Shown here: piece by piece, positions 1 through 7,614 of the stretch | Layout of the letters: each line of letters opens with the position of its first letter | Numbering within the stretch: position 1 is the first letter of the stretch | NCBI GenBank assembly: GCA_019309485.1 | Contig: JAFDGC010000027.1 | Coordinates: 1-53,251 of the forward strand | Length of the DNA: 53,251 nucleotides | Source of the DNA: Deltaproteobacteria bacterium | GTDB taxonomy: Bacteria; Desulfobacterota; Desulfobacteria; Desulfobacterales; UBA2156 | Reading direction: 5' to 3' | Made by a program: the position numbers and the translations under genes | The notes under the pieces: model-generated | What the model was told of the DNA's origin: nothing | The model's input: only the letters and a program-made list of their open reading frames with translations | Database searches by the model: none

Positions 1-81
1 AATGAGCGCGTCAAGACCGCGGCAAAAGAAGCAATGGAATCCATCGAAAAAAGAAGGAAATCTTTGGAAAGGAGGGAATCC

Positions 82-1128
82 ATGAACCATACCCAAAACA
101 ATTCCAAACGCCCGCAGGTGACGCCATATACACCGGATACCGACAAGGATCTGGTTCAAGTCAATGCCCTTATCGAAAAGGGGGATACATCCGGTGCAGT
201 TTCTCTTCTGACTTACCTTATTCGGGAAACCGCCCGGGCCAAAGACTTTCAAAAAGCCGAAGCCCTTCTGGAAAAACTATCCGAAGCAGATCCCATGGCT
301 CTTTCTGAAATATACAGCGCCGGGGAATTTATCAATGCGGAAAAAGAAGCCGCCTTGGATAAAGACCGTATAGCCTCTTGGAGTCCATTGTACGACACTC
401 TAACACCGGAAGAAACTCACGAATTATACTTTGCTTTGAAAGAACTCAGCAGAGAAGCGAATGTTACGTTGATCCAACAAGGTCAAAAGAACAACGCTTT
501 ATATTTCGTCGAACAAGGGGAGTTGAGAGTCGTTTTTGAAAAGGATGATCATGAATATCTTGTTCAGATTTTAAAAAAGGGGGATGTGGCCGGGACCGAA
601 TCTTTTTTCAATCCCACCGTGAGCACCCTTTCCGTGGTCACCCAGACGAGTGTGCGGCTCAATGTCCTGGACATTGAGCGTCTGAGGCAGTGTGAAAAGA
701 AAACCCCTGCCCTTGAAAGCAAGCTCCGGGAGTTTTGTGAGAAGCAAAACAACACAGCGCGGCTGCTTATGGAAAAGGCGTTGGAAAGAAGACATTATAA
801 GCGGTTCCCGACGGAAGCCCTCATTGCCATTCAACTTCTTTATGCCTCCAAGAAGCCGGCCGGAAAACCCTTCAAGGGAAGACTGAGCGATTTGTCCGCC
901 GGCGGCTTATGCTTTTTTATCAAACTGCAAAACAAGGAAAGCGCCAGAATGCTGTTAGGTCGGAAATTGCAAATGCAGTTTCCGATTTCGGCCGCATCCT
1001 CCGAATCGATTTACGAAGAAATCGGAACGGTCGTGGCAGTGCATTATCATCTCTCCCTCGATTATTCGGTCCATGTTCGCTTCGATACACCCATGGATCC
1101 CGCGGTCATCGAAAATATCACCGGTTAG
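82..1128 (+). CDS. cyclic-nucleotide-binding (CNB) and PilZ domain protein
   Basis: A CNB-like beta-roll covers about residues 105-215 (hydrophobic strands, ALYFVEQGELRVVF, then a GDVAGTESFF stretch). A C-terminal PilZ domain begins near residue 236. Both parts of the PilZ c-di-GMP-binding signature are visible: RxxxR within RHYKR, and DxSxxG as DLSAGG near residue 269. The family role is to bind c-di-GMP; pairing it with a CNB module suggests a two-input effector, which is inference. The start at 82 is preceded by AAAGGAGG at 68-75. The same frame is open upstream to the window edge, so a longer N-terminus (ATG at 34, or beyond the window) cannot be excluded. No catalytic or DNA-binding domain is apparent. 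Confidence 0.8.
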   Translation: MNHTQNNSKRPQVTPYTPDTDKDLVQVNALIEKGDTSGAVSLLTYLIRETARAKDFQKAEALLEKLSEADPMALSEIYSAGEFINAEKEAALDKDRIASWSPLYDTLTPEETHELYFALKELSREANVTLIQQGQKNNALYFVEQGELRVVFEKDDHEYLVQILKKGDVAGTESFFNPTVSTLSVVTQTSVRLNVLDIERLRQCEKKTPALESKLREFCEKQNNTARLLMEKALERRHYKRFPTEALIAIQLLYASKKPAGKPFKGRLSDLSAGGLCFFIKLQNKESARMLLGRKLQMQFPISAASSESIYEEIGTVVAVHYHLSLDYSVHVRFDTPMDPAVIENITG

Positions 1129-1136
1129 CGTTGCAC

Positions 1137-1153
1137 CCCGCCTTTGGCGGGGA
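1137..1153. terminator. GC-rich hairpin between convergent genes
   Basis: CCCCGCC-TTT-GGCGGGG is a perfect inverted repeat just past the stop of the PilZ gene, facing the convergent flavodoxin-like gene. It has no clear T-run, so it may be a weak bidirectional terminator or a member of the intergenic hairpin family seen elsewhere in the window. Confidence 0.4.
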
Positions 1154-1221
1154 TTTATCGGAAAGCAACAGGGTGAAGTTGCTTGGAAAAAGGCGGCAAC
1201 CGCCACCCCCCCTTATCAATT

Positions 1222-1710
1222 TTAGGGCTTCAGCTGCTGCGCCAGTTCGGCGACCCGGCGGCCCAGCCGCGCGGCGTTTTCCCGAATCTTTTCATCCGGC
1301 TCCCCGACACAGGCCGCGCCGTAGTGCCCTGTTGCGGAAAGGGGATCCCCCACCACGATCATCCCATAGATCAACATTGCCTGCAAAATGGAAATCATGG
1401 TGGTTTCCTTGCCACCGGAGGGATCCCCGGCAGTGGCGAAAGCGGCTCCTACCTTGTTTTCCATCTTCCGTCTCACTCCCACGAATCGGTCGAACACTTC
1501 CTTGAGTTCAGCGGCCATAAGACCGAAATAGACGGGGGACCCGGCGATAATTCCTGCCGAATCGACGAAATCCTCCTTGGTTACCTCATCGGTCTTCTTG
1601 AGCAGCGCACGTACTCCCGGAACTTCCCGAACCCCTTCGGCCACAGCGTCCGCCAGTTTCCGGGTGTTTCCACCTTTCGAATAATACAGGATCAAGATTT
1701 GCATGGGCAT
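1222..1710 (-). CDS. flavodoxin family / NAD(P)H-dependent FMN oxidoreductase-like protein
   Basis: This 162-residue single-domain protein begins with the flavodoxin phosphate-binding loop: the N-terminal strand MQILILYYSKGGNT, where SKGGNT corresponds to the SxTGNT-type FMN loop. A central IIAGSPVYFGLMAAELKEVFDR segment, read as two adjoining parts (IIAGSPVYFG and MAAELKEVFDR), matches WrbA/flavodoxin-like quinone reductases, followed by a GAAFATAGDPSGG loop. These are cytosolic FMN proteins that transfer electrons or reduce quinones and related acceptors. The substrate cannot be inferred. It lies about 70 bp downstream of efp on the same strand and may be co-transcribed with it. Confidence 0.82.
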   Translation of the reverse strand: MPMQILILYYSKGGNTRKLADAVAEGVREVPGVRALLKKTDEVTKEDFVDSAGIIAGSPVYFGLMAAELKEVFDRFVGVRRKMENKVGAAFATAGDPSGGKETTMISILQAMLIYGMIVVGDPLSATGHYGAACVGEPDEKIRENAARLGRRVAELAQQLKP

Positions 1711-1777
1711 ACTCCTTCTGCGTTCGCCTTTTTCCTTACCGGGGATCGCCGCCCTTGAGGGGGGGGTTACGCCTGTT

Positions 1778-2341
1778 TTATCCTTTTACACGTTCCACAT
1801 ACTGGCCCGAGCGGGTGTCGATTCGGATGAATTCTCCTTCTTCAATGAAAGGGGGAACCTGGACCATGTATCCGGTCTCCAGTGTGGCCGGTTTGGTGCT
1901 TCCCGACGCCGTGTCCCCTTTGACCCAGGGATCCGCCTGGGTTACCTTCAGGTCTACGAAATTCGGCAGTGTGATGCCGATGGGCCGTCTATCGAAGAGC
2001 AACACGCTGCAGACCGTGTTTTCTTTGAGATAATTTTTCGCATCCCCCACTTGATCGGCGGTTAAAAATTCCTGGTCGTACGTGCTGGTGTTCATGAAGC
2101 AATACCGCTCGCCGTCAAAATACAGATATTCCATCTCGGCTTCCTCCAGGTTTGCCTCGTTGAACTTTTCCCCCGAACGGTAGGTTTTATCGAACTGGAC
2201 CCCGGTGATCATGTTTTTCAGCCTGCACTTGTACAGGGCCTGTCCCTTGCCGGGCTTCACGAATTCAAACTGCACGATGACATAGGGTTCTCCATCGATT
2301 TCGATCTTCACACCCTTTTTTAAATCGCCGCTTTCGAGCAT
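1778..2341 (-). CDS. efp: translation elongation factor P
   Basis: The 187-residue length is standard for EF-P, which binds between the ribosomal P and E sites and relieves stalling at polyproline. The N-terminal KOW-like domain has the loop VKPGKGQAL with Lys32 at the tip, the position that is modified (beta-lysyl, rhamnosyl or 5-aminopentanol) in other lineages. Two OB domains follow, with conserved motifs MEYLYFDGERYCFMN and VQVPPFIEEGEFIRIDT, and the terminus GQYVERVKG is canonical. No EF-P modification gene is seen in the window, so the modification type is unknown. Confidence 0.97.
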   Translation of the reverse strand: MLESGDLKKGVKIEIDGEPYVIVQFEFVKPGKGQALYKCRLKNMITGVQFDKTYRSGEKFNEANLEEAEMEYLYFDGERYCFMNTSTYDQEFLTADQVGDAKNYLKENTVCSVLLFDRRPIGITLPNFVDLKVTQADPWVKGDTASGSTKPATLETGYMVQVPPFIEEGEFIRIDTRSGQYVERVKG

Positions 2342-2384
2342 TCCTTCCTTGCCTCCTTCATGAGTCGATGAATCGGATTTGTGT

Positions 2385-2497
2385 GGAGCCCTCCCGCCCT
2401 GAAGGGCGGGGGCCCCCGGTAAAGTAAGTTCCTTGTTTGGGAACGCTTCCCTTGGTCCCGCTTTAAAAGGGCGGGGCTTGCGGGCAGCGTTCCGGTC
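2385..2497. repeat. paired-hairpin intergenic repeat, copy A
   Basis: It has two arms. The left arm is a hairpin of the type GGAGCC-CCCGCCCTGAAGGGCGGG followed by CCGGTAA. The right arm is a hairpin CCCGC-TTTAAAA-GGGCGGGG followed by CTTGCGGGCAGCGTTCCGG. Near-identical full copies lie at 3366-3474 and 46569-46680, and partial copies at 3302-3346, 19123-19160, 26301-26346 and 35700-35760. It resembles a REP/BIME-like element, with no coding content. Confidence 0.75.
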
Positions 2498-2514
2498 AAA
2501 AAACGATCATGAAC

Positions 2515-3273
2515 TCAAGCGGTATTTTTCATCCCGGGAAAGGAAGCAAGGGCCTTTTGGGCTGATCGCACTTGGTCCACGAAACATCTGACGCGTCTTA
2601 AGTCTTTTTGAAAGCGGATCGGCATCGCGTCCGAATCCCGGGCGTTGGTGCCGGTGCAACTGTCCACGCCTGCGGGCCGGACGGCACGAATCGCCTCCAT
2701 CACGTTTTCCGGCCCCAAACCGCCGGCCAAAATCACAGGAATACCGCTTTGCCGTACCACGCCCGCAGCCAGTTCCCAATCGCAGGGCTTCCCGGTAATC
2801 CCGGTAAATCCCGCCACCGGCGAATGGGGCGCATGGGTGTCGATGAGAAAAAAATCGCTGACAGGCTCGAATCGCCGGGCCAGCGCCAGAACCTTTTCGC
2901 CGGCGTCATGAGGTCCCGCCGGAACGGGGATCGTCCGCATCATCGCGACGGCTGGAAATGCTTCGCGCATGCCTTGTTGCAAATGCTGGAGTCTTTCCAG
3001 TTCCTCTGTGCTGCACAAAAGAAGCGATTCGCAAAGATGAAGGATATCCGGCCGAAGATGACCCAAGACCCGATAAACCGCGTCCGGATTGCTGAATAGC
3101 GGAATGAGGCTCGACTTGGCAGGCGTTTTTCGCACCGCCCCGATAACGTCTTTGATCACGGGCGCATTCCATCGGGCGTTGTCCTGGATCACGCTTCCGA
3201 TGTGGTCCACGCCCAGTTCCACCAGCGCCCGGGCTTCCTGCGGCGTCTGAATCTCATAAATCTGAATGATCAT
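2515..3273 (-). CDS. phosphoribosylanthranilate isomerase-like (TrpF-fold) protein, divergent
   Basis: The 252-residue TIM-barrel sequence follows the TrpF layout. An N-terminal strand is followed by PQEARALVELGVDHIG; FLIDT holds Asp145, where the TrpF catalytic acid lies. The C-terminal phosphate-binding segment reads VILAGGLGPENVMEAIR then GVDSCTGTN. True TrpF starts with KxCG, whose Cys is the general base. Here the first strand is MIIQIYEIQ, with no Cys. The usual C-terminal VDVSSGVE motif is also altered to VDSCTGTN. Isomerase activity in tryptophan synthesis is therefore doubtful, and no other trp genes are adjacent. It is most likely a TrpF-like paralogue acting on a related phosphosugar, by inference. 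Confidence 0.7.
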   Translation of the reverse strand: MIIQIYEIQTPQEARALVELGVDHIGSVIQDNARWNAPVIKDVIGAVRKTPAKSSLIPLFSNPDAVYRVLGHLRPDILHLCESLLLCSTEELERLQHLQQGMREAFPAVAMMRTIPVPAGPHDAGEKVLALARRFEPVSDFFLIDTHAPHSPVAGFTGITGKPCDWELAAGVVRQSGIPVILAGGLGPENVMEAIRAVRPAGVDSCTGTNARDSDAMPIRFQKDLRRVRCFVDQVRSAQKALASFPGMKNTA

Positions 3274-3365
3274 CCGTTTCCACCCATTTCCGCCGGGAGT
3301 TTGAAGCCTCCCCGCCGCAAGCAGCGGGGAATCTCCATCGTAAGGAATTTTGCCAATAAAAGATT

Positions 3366-3474
3366 GGAACCCCCGCTCTGAAGAGCGGGACTCCCCGGTA
3401 AGGAAAATGTCTATTTTAAGATCGTTTCCCTTGATCCCGCCTTAAAAGGCGGGACTTGCAGGAAGCGTCCCGGC
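3366..3474. repeat. paired-hairpin intergenic repeat, copy B
   Basis: The left hairpin is CCCGCTCTGAAGAGCGGG with flanking GGAACC/ACTCC, then CCGGTAAGG. The right hairpin is CCCGCCTTAAAAGGCGGG followed by ACTTGCAGGAAGCGTCCCGG. The stems of the left arm differ from copy A but remain complementary (compensatory changes), so the fold appears to be conserved rather than the bases alone. Confidence 0.75.
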
Positions 3475-3477
3475 CGC

Positions 3478-3556
3478 TCGCTAACCCCGCAGCCCGCGGA
3501 GCACTGCCGTCAGGCAGAACCTCCGGGGAATGCGCTCGCTATTGCGGTTCACCGGA
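3478..3556. repeat. second palindromic repeat family, copy near guaA
   Basis: A GC-rich stem region is bounded by CGCTCGCTA and CGCTCGCTATTGCGGTTC. The terminal word (reverse complement GAACCGCAA-AGCGAG) recurs imperfectly at 32213-32233 and 39098-39114. Internal short inverted repeats (CTGCCGTCAGGCAG) are visible. Confidence 0.5.
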
Positions 3557-3575
3557 ATCGTTTTTCGGATTGGAG

Positions 3576-3604
3576 TTGACATTTTCTGCGGTCTCTACCA
3601 TAGT
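3576..3604 (+). promoter_or_regulatory. sigma-70-type promoter for guaA
   Basis: TTGACA at 3576-3581, a 17-base spacer, and CATAGT at 3599-3604. This would start transcription around 3610, leaving a short leader before the guaA ATG at 3641. Confidence 0.55.
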
Positions 3605-3640
3605 CACCCTGTTTTCGCAAATTCGGCTTTATCTTTTTCG

Positions 3641-5185
3641 ATGGAAAAATCACCCATGATCCTCATCATTGATTTTGGGTCCCAATACAACCAACTCATC
3701 GCCCGCAGGGTCCGGGAGCTTCGTGTTTTTTGCCGTATTGAACCCCCCCATATTTCCGTGGACGCGATTCAACAAATGAACCCCGAAGGGATCATCCTTT
3801 CAGGCGGCCCCGCGAGCATCTATGAGAAAAACAGTCCAAAGATGGATCCGGCCGTCTTCCGGTTGGGCGTCCCGGTTCTGGGTATCTGTTACGGGTTTCA
3901 GTTCATGGTGGACGCTCTGGGCGGTTCGGTGGGAGGTTCTGAAAAACGGGAATACGGGTTTGCACTCCTTCAGATGAAAAAAAATGAGGGGCTTTTTTCC
4001 GGCATCCCGAGACAAACCCGATGCTGGATGAGTCACGGGGATATCATCAAACGCCTGCCTAAAGGATTTGAACCAACGGCGTCCACGGAGAATTCTCCCG
4101 TCGCCGCGGCGGCCGATCCGAAAAGAACGTTTTTCGGGCTTCAGTTTCACCCGGAGGTGCACCACACGCCCCTGGGCAAAAAAATGCTGAAAAATTTCCT
4201 GTTCGATATTTGCGGGTGCCGTCCTACCTGGACCATGTCCGCCTTTGCCCGGAATACGATCCAGGAGATCCGGGATGCGGTGGGTCAACAGAAGGTGATC
4301 CTGGGATTGAGCGGCGGTGTCGATTCTTCGGTAACGGCGGTCTTGCTGCACCGGGCCGTAGGGGGAAATCTCACGTGCATCTTTGTCGACAACGGCCTGC
4401 TCCGCCGAAATGAGGCCGCGGATCTGAAAAAGACCTTTTCCGAACACCTGCATATCCCCATCCGTTTTGTCAGGGCCGGACAACGTTTTCTGACCGCGCT
4501 CAAAGGGATCACGGATCCGGAAAAAAAGCGGAAAATCATCGGCCGCGTATTCATGGAAGTCTTTGAAGCCGAAGCCTCAAAGATCCAAAATGTTCAATTC
4601 CTGGCTCAGGGAACCCTATATCCGGACGTCATTGAGTCCATGTCCGCCTTCGGCGGCCCCACGTCCATCATCAAATCGCACCATAACGTGGGCGGACTGC
4701 CGCGAAAGATGAAACTCAAGCTCGTGGAACCGCTGCGCTACCTCTTCAAAGACGAAGTCCGCATCTTGGGGAAAAAACTGGGACTCCCCGATTCATGGAT
4801 CTGGCGCCAGCCTTTCCCGGGGCCCGGACTGGCCATTCGCATCATCGGCTCCGTGACCCGGGACAGGTTGTCCATTCTGCGACACGTGGACACCCTCCTG
4901 GAGGAAGAAATCCGCGCCGCGGGTTTCTATAAACGGCTCTGGCAGTCCTTTGCCGTTTTGCTTCCTCTGAAGAGTGTGGGCATCATGGGAGACCATCGGA
5001 CCTATGAAAACATCGCCGCCATCCGTGCGGTAACCAGCAAAGACGCCATGACCGCAGACTGGGCCAAGCTCCCGCATGCCCTTTTGGGGAAGATGTCCAA
5101 CCGGATCATCAATGAGGTGCGGGGGGTAAATCGCGTGGTATATGATATCAGCTCGAAACCGCCCAGCACCATCGAGTGGGAATAA
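3641..5185 (+). CDS. guaA: GMP synthase (glutamine-hydrolysing)
   Basis: GuaA converts XMP to GMP using glutamine and ATP. The N-terminal class I glutamine amidotransferase has nucleophile Cys83 in GICYGFQ and the His/Glu pair in QFHPEV near residue 168. The ATP-pyrophosphatase domain has the PP-loop GLSGGVDSS near residue 222. The dimerisation domain ends with the canonical KPPSTIEWE. From the ATG at 3641 the protein is 514 residues, as expected. An in-frame ATG at 3656 is the alternative start, and neither has a strong Shine-Dalgarno site. The open frame extends to 3530, but residues encoded there are repeat-derived and overlap the promoter, so they were excluded. The downstream gene begins 5 bp after the stop. 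Confidence 0.96.
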   Translation: MEKSPMILIIDFGSQYNQLIARRVRELRVFCRIEPPHISVDAIQQMNPEGIILSGGPASIYEKNSPKMDPAVFRLGVPVLGICYGFQFMVDALGGSVGGSEKREYGFALLQMKKNEGLFSGIPRQTRCWMSHGDIIKRLPKGFEPTASTENSPVAAAADPKRTFFGLQFHPEVHHTPLGKKMLKNFLFDICGCRPTWTMSAFARNTIQEIRDAVGQQKVILGLSGGVDSSVTAVLLHRAVGGNLTCIFVDNGLLRRNEAADLKKTFSEHLHIPIRFVRAGQRFLTALKGITDPEKKRKIIGRVFMEVFEAEASKIQNVQFLAQGTLYPDVIESMSAFGGPTSIIKSHHNVGGLPRKMKLKLVEPLRYLFKDEVRILGKKLGLPDSWIWRQPFPGPGLAIRIIGSVTRDRLSILRHVDTLLEEEIRAAGFYKRLWQSFAVLLPLKSVGIMGDHRTYENIAAIRAVTSKDAMTADWAKLPHALLGKMSNRIINEVRGVNRVVYDISSKPPSTIEWE

Positions 5186-5190
5186 TCGCC

Positions 5191-6036
5191 ATGGATGAAC
5201 ATGAAAAGGAACCCCGGTTTCAAATCGGCGGGGAAGAACGTCCCGACTCGATCCTTCCGATAAGGGAAGAAGTCCCTGAAATCAAAAAGGTCAGCCACCG
5301 GGTGACGCGGGTGGCTGTTTTGATTCTCTTACTTGTGGGGGCCGGGTTTGCCGTGGGGTATTTCGAGCTTAAAAAACGATTCAACCAGATCTATAACGAG
5401 GGGGCCCAAGGATTCAGCGCCATTTCCCAAAATGTCGAAGTGCGATTTTCCTCACTCATAAAAGAACAAGAAAAACTCAAAGAAACGCTCACCGGGCAGA
5501 TTCGGACCCTTGAAAAAAACATTTCAGAACTCAAAACCGCTCTAAAACAATCAGAAAAACAACTCGCCGCCCTCGATGCGGCCAAAGTGAATAAAAAAGA
5601 ACTGGAAACCATCACTTCGAAAACGGGTCAAAACGTGACCGCCATCAAGAAAGACCTCGCGGCATTGTCCGAAAGCATTCCCCGGCTGGAACAAAAACTA
5701 TCTTTGGAAATCACCCAGATCGCGGAAGCCATTCAAAAGATCAACATCAACGTTACCCGGGTGCAGGAAGAGGTCAAGGCACTTTCCGTAAAAAAGATGG
5801 ACAAGGCCATTTTTGAGGTAAAATGGAAAAACGAAGAAAAAATAATTCAGAAAATGCTCGACGAGGCCACAAGGGAGTACCGGTCCCGGATCCGGTTGCT
5901 TGAAAAACGTCTGGATCTCCTTGAAAAAAAGACAACTCCCCCCCCGGCCGCGAGCGCTCCTCCCGCTCCTAAGCCTGAACCCTCCCCTTCTCCCGTGACA
6001 CCGGGAAAGATAGAAGAAGAATCCATCAAGGAATAG
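5191..6036 (+). CDS. membrane-anchored coiled-coil protein of unknown function
   Basis: The family is not recognised. The 281-residue protein has a charged cytosolic N-terminus and one transmembrane helix at about residues 36-55 (VAVLILLLVGAGFAVGYF). Residues 60-235 are strongly helical heptad-rich sequence (repeated LEKNISELK / LKQSEKQLAALD patterns). A Pro/Ala-rich tail (PPPAASAPPAPKPEPSPSP) follows before a short acidic end. The topology suggests a single-pass inner-membrane protein with a long coiled coil in the periplasm. The start is the ATG just after the guaA stop, so it is probably co-transcribed with guaA. A longer start at 5176 would overlap guaA. A function in GMP synthesis is not implied. 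Confidence 0.7.
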   Translation: MDEHEKEPRFQIGGEERPDSILPIREEVPEIKKVSHRVTRVAVLILLLVGAGFAVGYFELKKRFNQIYNEGAQGFSAISQNVEVRFSSLIKEQEKLKETLTGQIRTLEKNISELKTALKQSEKQLAALDAAKVNKKELETITSKTGQNVTAIKKDLAALSESIPRLEQKLSLEITQIAEAIQKININVTRVQEEVKALSVKKMDKAIFEVKWKNEEKIIQKMLDEATREYRSRIRLLEKRLDLLEKKTTPPPAASAPPAPKPEPSPSPVTPGKIEEESIKE

Positions 6037-6191
6037 ATAGATTCCTTTGGCCGCATGTTCCTTCATTCCGGTCCAATTCCCCGTGAAATGCTTCCGGGAC
6101 CCAGTCCGATTTGTCCTTGCGTATCAGCGTATCCAGGACTCATATCAGTGTGCTGTTTTCAGTGTGTGCGGGCAGGATGCTGGATAACAAT

Positions 6192-6220
6192 TTGCTTCAA
6201 TTGTATTTATTTAATATTAA
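6192..6220 (+). promoter_or_regulatory. promoter for the c-di-GMP riboswitch transcript
   Basis: TTGCTT at 6192-6197, a 17-base AT-rich spacer, and TATTAA at 6215-6220. Initiation would fall at about 6227, immediately before the riboswitch fold. Confidence 0.5.
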
Positions 6221-6227
6221 TTAAATA

Positions 6228-6324
6228 TCATTAAAGGTTGCAAGGCTGCTGCAACCGCGCAAAGTCTCGGATCTTATGCTCCGAAAAGGGGCTTAGGATG
6301 GCCGGACTGCCGAAGGTAGCGGAA
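6228..6324 (+). promoter_or_regulatory. class I cyclic di-GMP riboswitch (GEMM-I)
   Basis: The aptamer core is recognisable. A first hairpin (GGTTGCA...TGCAACC) is followed directly by CGCAAAG, then CGGATCTTA, and a second hairpin with a GAAAA loop (GCTCC/GGGGC). The 3' signature is GGATGGCCGGACTGCCGA. This matches the GEMM-I consensus order: CGCAAAGYCNCGG-CUAA, P2 hairpin, GAURGCCGGRYUGCCG. The 5' strand usually containing GCAAACC is weaker here (CATTAAAGG), so ligand affinity is uncertain. An intrinsic terminator follows within 10 bases, which implies control of transcription read-through into the ComEA-like gene. Confidence 0.82.
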
Positions 6325-6330
6325 AACATG

Positions 6331-6366
6331 AACGCCTCAGGGGACCTTTGCCCGAGGCGTTTTTTT
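6331..6366 (+). terminator. riboswitch expression-platform terminator
   Basis: The AACGCCTC/GAGGCGTT stem (with an inner GGG/CCC) is followed by seven T residues. It sits between the riboswitch aptamer and the Shine-Dalgarno site of the ComEA-like gene. Confidence 0.85.
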
Positions 6367-6406
6367 GTTTTCCCGGTCTTTACCGATCCAAAAAAGGAGG
6401 TGGCCT

Positions 6407-6700
6407 ATGACTTCTCGAGTCTTGTGTGTACTGCTGGCGACGGTTTTCGCCATAACCGTCTTGATGCCCGCAAGCGTTTTGGCAACGGATACGGAGAAAG
6501 TCAACATCAATACCGCAAGCAAGGAACAGCTGACCACCCTGAAGGGAATCGGCCCGGCTATCGCCGATAGGATCATCGAACATCGCAACAAGACCGGTCC
6601 CTTCGAAAAACCCGAGGACCTCCAACTGGTCAAGGGTGTCGGAGAAAAGATTTACGAGATCAACAAGGACAAGATAATCGTGGCGCTTCCACAGCAATAA
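6407..6700 (+). CDS. secreted ComEA-like helix-hairpin-helix protein
   Basis: This 97-residue protein has a signal peptide (basic start, hydrophobic core VLCVLLATVFAITVLM, cleavage after SVLA). A single mature HhH domain follows: VNINTASKEQLTTLKGIGPAIADRI, read as VNINTASKEQL and TLKGIGPAIADRI, then LVKGVGEKIYE. The family binds double-stranded DNA non-specifically; ComEA does so in the periplasm during natural transformation. The start is fixed by AAGGAGG at 6394-6400. It is monocistronic, lying between the riboswitch terminator and a downstream terminator. Control by c-di-GMP would link DNA binding or uptake to the surface-life signal. It lacks the N-terminal SLBB domain of long ComEA proteins. 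Confidence 0.88.
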   Translation: MTSRVLCVLLATVFAITVLMPASVLATDTEKVNINTASKEQLTTLKGIGPAIADRIIEHRNKTGPFEKPEDLQLVKGVGEKIYEINKDKIIVALPQQ

Positions 6701-6727
6701 CAGGTTTTCCTTCGGCAGTCGGGTCTT

Positions 6728-6762
6728 CTCAGCTGCAGGTTTTTCCTGCGGCTGAGTTTTTT
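6728..6762 (+). terminator. intrinsic terminator after the ComEA-like gene
   Basis: CTCAGCTGCAGG pairs with CCTGCGGCTGAG around a short T-rich loop, followed by six T residues. Confidence 0.88.
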
Positions 6763-6882
6763 GTTGATCGGTTCAGGTGGCCTTGAAGGGTATAACGCCA
6801 GAAAAGAAAACGTGTGCTTTCAACACGTCGATCCCTTGAACAGAAGGATCGCCGCACAAAGGGCCAATTAAGGCAAAACATC

Positions 6883-7614
6883 TCAAGAATGGGAGTGGGG
6901 GACGACCCCCCCGGGATGGAAGTGATAATGGCTGTGAAGGAGGGAGGAATCGCCGTTATAATCAATTTTCCCTTCCTTTAGCGCATAGACGGTCCGTGTG
7001 GTCAGGGCCAAAAAATCGTATTCATGGGATACGATGATGCAGCTCGCCTCGATTTTTTGCAAAATTTCCACGATGCGCCGGTAAGTCGCTTCATCCAATC
7101 CCGTGGTGGGCTCGTCGAGAAGGAGGACCTCGGGCTGCATCACCAGGACGGTGGCAAGCGCCACCAGTTTCTTTTCCCCACCCGACAGCCGGTGGGTGAT
7201 CCGGTTTGCATGGTCGGTCAGGTTCAACGCCTCCAGGGTTTCCCGTGCCCGGCGCCGGGCGTCGGCGGTCCCAACGCCCATATTCAAGGGGCCGAAGGCC
7301 ACGTCTTCGATGACCGTGGGGCTGAAAAGCTGATCATCGGCGTTTTGAAAGAGCAAGCCGATTCGCATTCGCGCCTTTTGAAACGTTTTTTCGGTTTCGG
7401 CTTTTTCTCCAAAAAGCCGAATGGTCCCGGCGGACGGTTTCAACAACCCCATGATCAGGTGCAAAAGCGTCGATTTCCCGCTCCCGTTGGGTCCCACCAT
7501 CCCGACTTTTTCACCGGGTTTCAAGGCAAACGACATCTCCTTGAACACCGGCGGATGTCCCGAGTAGGAAAAATGGATGTTTTCGAGTTCTATGAGCATG
7601 AAACGGGGCTCCAT
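6883..7614 (-). CDS. cbiO: nickel/cobalt ECF transporter ATP-binding protein CbiO/NikO
   Basis: This is the ATPase of an energy-coupling-factor importer. Walker A GPNGSGKST is near residue 42, the Q-loop LLFQNADDQLFSP is typical of ECF A-components, the signature is LSGGEKK, and Walker B LLLDEPTTGLD and the switch His (IVSHEYD) are present. The C-terminus is unusually His-rich (HSHYHFHPGG...HSHS), consistent with a Ni or Co handling role. The start lies inside cbiQ (25-base overlap); an internal ATG at 7599 would also leave an overlap. It is the last gene of the leftward metal-uptake operon. Confidence 0.93.
   Translation of the reverse strand: MEPRFMLIELENIHFSYSGHPPVFKEMSFALKPGEKVGMVGPNGSGKSTLLHLIMGLLKPSAGTIRLFGEKAETEKTFQKARMRIGLLFQNADDQLFSPTVIEDVAFGPLNMGVGTADARRRARETLEALNLTDHANRITHRLSGGEKKLVALATVLVMQPEVLLLDEPTTGLDEATYRRIVEILQKIEASCIIVSHEYDFLALTTRTVYALKEGKIDYNGDSSLLHSHYHFHPGGVVPHSHS

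Larger units (their letters stand above)
3274..3640. other. intergenic region with three repeat modules and the guaA promoter
   Basis: It lies between the TrpF-like gene and guaA. It contains a left-arm hairpin repeat (3302-3346), a full paired-hairpin repeat (3366-3474), a second palindromic module (3478-3556) and a promoter-like sequence (3576-3604). No open frame here looks coding. Confidence 0.6.

Noticed and set aside
1703-2065. Plus-strand frames over efp and the flavodoxin-like gene
   Set aside because: Antisense shadows of well-conserved genes.
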